Of a stretch of DNA of 8,038 nt, positions 6,495-8,038 are shown piece after piece. The DNA is taken from assembly GCA_031262285.1 (NCBI GenBank), contig JAISHZ010000361.1:1-8038 (forward strand), written 5' to 3'. The notes under the pieces were generated by a model, which worked only from the letters and a program-made list of their open reading frames with translations, was not told the origin of the DNA and searched no databases. The position numbers and the translations under genes are program-made. The DNA comes from Lachnospiraceae bacterium. Its GTDB lineage: Bacteria; Bacillota_A; Clostridia; Lachnospirales; Lachnospiraceae. Positions within the stretch are counted from its first letter, which is position 1, and each line of letters begins with the position of its first letter.

Positions 6495-7700
6495 TTACAC
6501 GATACGTCGCACTGATAAAATAGGTCTGTATGGCGCATTGCTCACTTTGATTCCTGTTTTGGCGCTGCTGGCGTGCACGATCTTGCCGCCGCCGATGTAG
6601 ATGCCTACATGACCATCATAGCAAATGATATCGCCCGGCTGTGCTTGATCGTAAGAAACCCCTGTCCCCACGCTGCGTTGCTCATAAGATGTTCTGGTCA
6701 GTTGATAGCCAAAATCCATGTATACGCGATAGATAAATCCGGAGCAATCCGCGCCGTTGGTCAAGCTCGTGCCACCCATTACATAGGGATTGCCGATATA
6801 CTGGCAAGCGTATTTTGCGATCTTCTTGCCCAAATCACTCCCGTTTGCGTTTTCTATGATAGTCGTATAATTCGTCGTTTGATATGTTTGGTTCGCAGCA
6901 TTTTCTCTACGCTTCTGTTCTTCCAATAATTTCTTGTATTGTGCTTCTTCCTGTTGCAGTTTTTTCTTGGCAGCATTTGCTTCTCTTTGTGCCTGCGCGA
7001 TCTCCGCCGCGTAATTCTCGGAGTCTCTCTTTTTCTGCTCCAGAAGCTTGTCCAATTCTTTCTTTTGATTCAACAAGGCTTCCTTATCTTGTTCCAAAGA
7101 AACCTTTTCTTGTTCCAAAGCAGTCTTCTGTAGTACCAGATTGTCCCACATTGCCTGCACATCCTGCTTTGTTTGTTCATATTGCTCCAACAACTGTTGA
7201 TCATGCTCATTGATTTCATTCATATAATCAATCCGGTTGAGCATATCTCCCAGACTGTGGCTGTTCATAAAAATATCCCAAATCGAAGTGTTTTCATTTT
7301 CATAACTGTATTTCACGCGCAACTTCATCGCTTGGTACTGTTCTTCTTCTTTTCGTTTCGCAGCTTCATAGTCTTCTTGCGCTTGTAAGATCTGAAGTTC
7401 TTTACGAACTATCTCTTCTTCCTTCAAAGTGATTTCATCTTCTTTCATGCTGATGCTCGTCATCGTATTGACGATTTCCGCATTCAAATCTGCGATCAAC
7501 TCATCCAGTAGATCTTGTTTATCTTGAAGTTCCATAATCTGATCATTGATTTCTTCGATTTCCTGTTTATGCTCTTCAATCTGCTGTCCGATCTGCGAAA
7601 GAGAAGATGCTGACACCATAACGAACGGCATGGAAACAAAGCCACAAAGAACAACCGCCAAAACTATGCATAAAGGTCTTTTCTTCATCATACGTTTCAC
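6495..7700 (-). CDS. Secreted PcsB-like coiled-coil NlpC/P60 peptidoglycan endopeptidase
   Basis: This 401-residue exported cell-wall hydrolase should cut peptide stems of peptidoglycan, as PcsB/CwlO-type proteins do during division or elongation. Residues 1-31 are a signal peptide (KKRP, hydrophobic core, cleavage after VSA). Residues about 33-270 are a long charged coiled coil with a PcsB-like segment SIWDIFMNSHSLGDMLNRI (about 139-157). In relatives such coiled coils respond to the FtsEX ABC complex. A polar linker leads to the NlpC/P60 domain (289-401), with catalytic Cys319 (DCSGF), His364 (GHVGIYIG) and His376 (VHAS). The GTG at 7700 is chosen as start because GGAGG (7709-7713) lies 8 bases upstream. 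The ATGs at 7691 and 7688 have poorer spacing. The frame stays open upstream to 7814 only because it runs into a tandem repeat. No ftsEX gene is in the window. Confidence 0.9.
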   Translation of the reverse strand: MKRMMKKRPLCIVLAVVLCGFVSMPFVMVSASSLSQIGQQIEEHKQEIEEINDQIMELQDKQDLLDELIADLNAEIVNTMTSISMKEDEITLKEEEIVRKELQILQAQEDYEAAKRKEEEQYQAMKLRVKYSYENENTSIWDIFMNSHSLGDMLNRIDYMNEINEHDQQLLEQYEQTKQDVQAMWDNLVLQKTALEQEKVSLEQDKEALLNQKKELDKLLEQKKRDSENYAAEIAQAQREANAAKKKLQQEEAQYKKLLEEQKRRENAANQTYQTTNYTTIIENANGSDLGKKIAKYACQYIGNPYVMGGTSLTNGADCSGFIYRVYMDFGYQLTRTSYEQRSVGTGVSYDQAQPGDIICYDGHVGIYIGGGKIVHASSAKTGIKVSNAPYRPILSVRRIV

Positions 7701-7708
7701 TTTGCCCC

Positions 7709-7730
7709 CCTCCGCGCGCTGTAGGCGCGC
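7709..7730 (-). promoter_or_regulatory. Ribosome binding site with abutting GC-rich hairpin
   Basis: The site GGAGG (plus positions 7709-7713) is followed by four more G. Immediately upstream on the transcript, GCGCGC (7725-7730) pairs with GCGCGC (7714-7719) around a 5-base loop. The stem touches the ribosome site without covering it, so it could limit or aid initiation of the NlpC/P60 gene. Confidence 0.6.
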
Positions 7731-7734
7731 ATTC

Positions 7735-7967
7735 GCACCTTCGGTACGTAGCCGCACTTTCGGTACGCAGCCGCACCTTCGGTACGTAGCCGCACCTTCG
7801 GTACGTAGCCGCACCTTCGGTACGCAACCTCACCTTCGGTACGTAGCCGCACCTTCGGTACGCAACCTCACCTTCGGTACGTACCCGCACCTTCGGTACG
7901 CACCCGCACCTTCGGTACGCAACCTCACCTTCGGTACGTAGCCGCACCTTCGATAAGCAACTGCACC
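7735..7967. repeat. Tandem array of twelve 19-bp units upstream of the NlpC/P60 gene
   Basis: The unit TTCGGTACGTAGCCGCACC recurs with exact 19-base spacing, starting at 7740, 7759, 7778, 7797, 7816, 7835, 7854, 7873, 7892, 7911, 7930 and 7949. The last unit is degenerate (TTCGATAAG). Units differ mainly in the second half (GTAGCCG, GCAACCT, GTACCCG, GCACCCG), and some types alternate, which suggests duplication of two-unit blocks. Because 19 is not a multiple of 3, the reading frame rotates at every unit, and all frames stay open on both strands. Coding is therefore unlikely. The array lies in or just before the leader of the downstream gene. Confidence 0.92.
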
Positions 7968-7977
7968 GAAGGTGCGG
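7942..7977. repeat. Inverted end unit forming a hairpin at the distal edge of the array
   Basis: CCGCACCTTCG (7942-7952) is the reverse complement of CGAAGGTGCGG (7967-7977), giving an 11-bp stem with a 14-base loop. The second arm is the only inverted copy of the unit. It could pair with any of the direct units, most of which keep the same core. Confidence 0.75.
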
Positions 7978-8038
7978 GTTAAGATTGTACGACTGCGAGG
8001 TCGACTAAATATTGAATCACTTTTTTAATCAGTAAATA
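7978..8038 (-). promoter_or_regulatory. Window edge, possible weak promoter of the NlpC/P60 gene
   Basis: On the minus strand TACAAT (7984-7989) is a fair -10 box upstream of the array, but no good -35 is found 16-18 bases before it. If used, the leader would be about 280 bases and would contain the whole tandem array. A direct repeat AGTCG-N7-AGTCG lies in the spacer region. No gene is seen in these last 61 bases. Confidence 0.25.

Noticed and set aside
7701..7814. N-terminal extension of the NlpC/P60 frame to an ATG at 7814
   Set aside because: The extra residues are translation of the 19-bp array, precede the signal peptide, and lack a ribosome site. A strong GGAGG points to GTG 7700.
7546..7947. 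Repeat-peptide ORFs on both strands across the array (RTEG/YRRC/PKV and APSVRSRTFGT patterns)
   Set aside because: Open only because a stop-free 19-bp unit rotates through all frames. They run into the antisense or wrong frame of the NlpC/P60 gene and have no ribosome site.
7735..7967. CRISPR array
   Set aside because: Units are directly adjacent with no unique spacers and no cas genes are nearby, so it is a plain tandem repeat.

Overview
The window looks like a piece of a mid-GC Firmicutes chromosome, most likely a gut-type Lachnospiraceae/Clostridiales bacterium. This rests on recognition of protein families (a Lachnospiraceae-type S8 peptidase N-terminus, a long-linker ClpX variant, a PcsB-like NlpC/P60 protein), on Gram-positive style TTGACA promoters with AGGAG ribosome sites, and on a lipoprotein glycosidase. 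No database search was possible.

Layout: (1) 1-144 is half of a palindromic dispersed repeat, cut by the window edge. (2) 257-1768 (+) is a GH43 arabinanase-type lipoprotein with its own promoter. (3) 1765-2136 (-) is a stump of an S8 subtilisin-like protease that stops directly after its catalytic-Asp motif and meets the GH43 gene tail to tail. (4) 2172-4094 (-) is a Cd/Zn/Pb-type P1B ATPase without an N-terminal metal-binding domain. It is preceded by a near-consensus promoter whose -10 box is overlapped by an ArsR/SmtB-type operator. (5) 4263-4523 is a complete copy of the palindromic repeat, with perfect 35-bp inverted arms and a bidirectional terminator-like core. (6) 4784-6268 (-) is a solitary ClpX variant. 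(7) 6339-6453 is a shortened third copy of the same repeat family. (8) 6495-7700 (-) is a secreted coiled-coil NlpC/P60 peptidoglycan hydrolase. (9) Its leader (about 7735-7980) holds twelve exact-period 19-bp tandem repeats closed by one inverted unit, and a hairpin touching the ribosome binding site.

The genes do not form one pathway. GH43 is carbohydrate scavenging, the ATPase is metal efflux, ClpX is protein quality control, and NlpC/P60 is cell-wall remodelling. What joins the region is the non-coding structure: three copies of one inverted-repeat element occupy three intergenic gaps, and a VNTR-like array sits in front of the wall hydrolase. The truncated protease next to the GH43 gene, with repeat copies in inverted orientation on either side of the GH43-protease-ATPase block, suggests past rearrangement.
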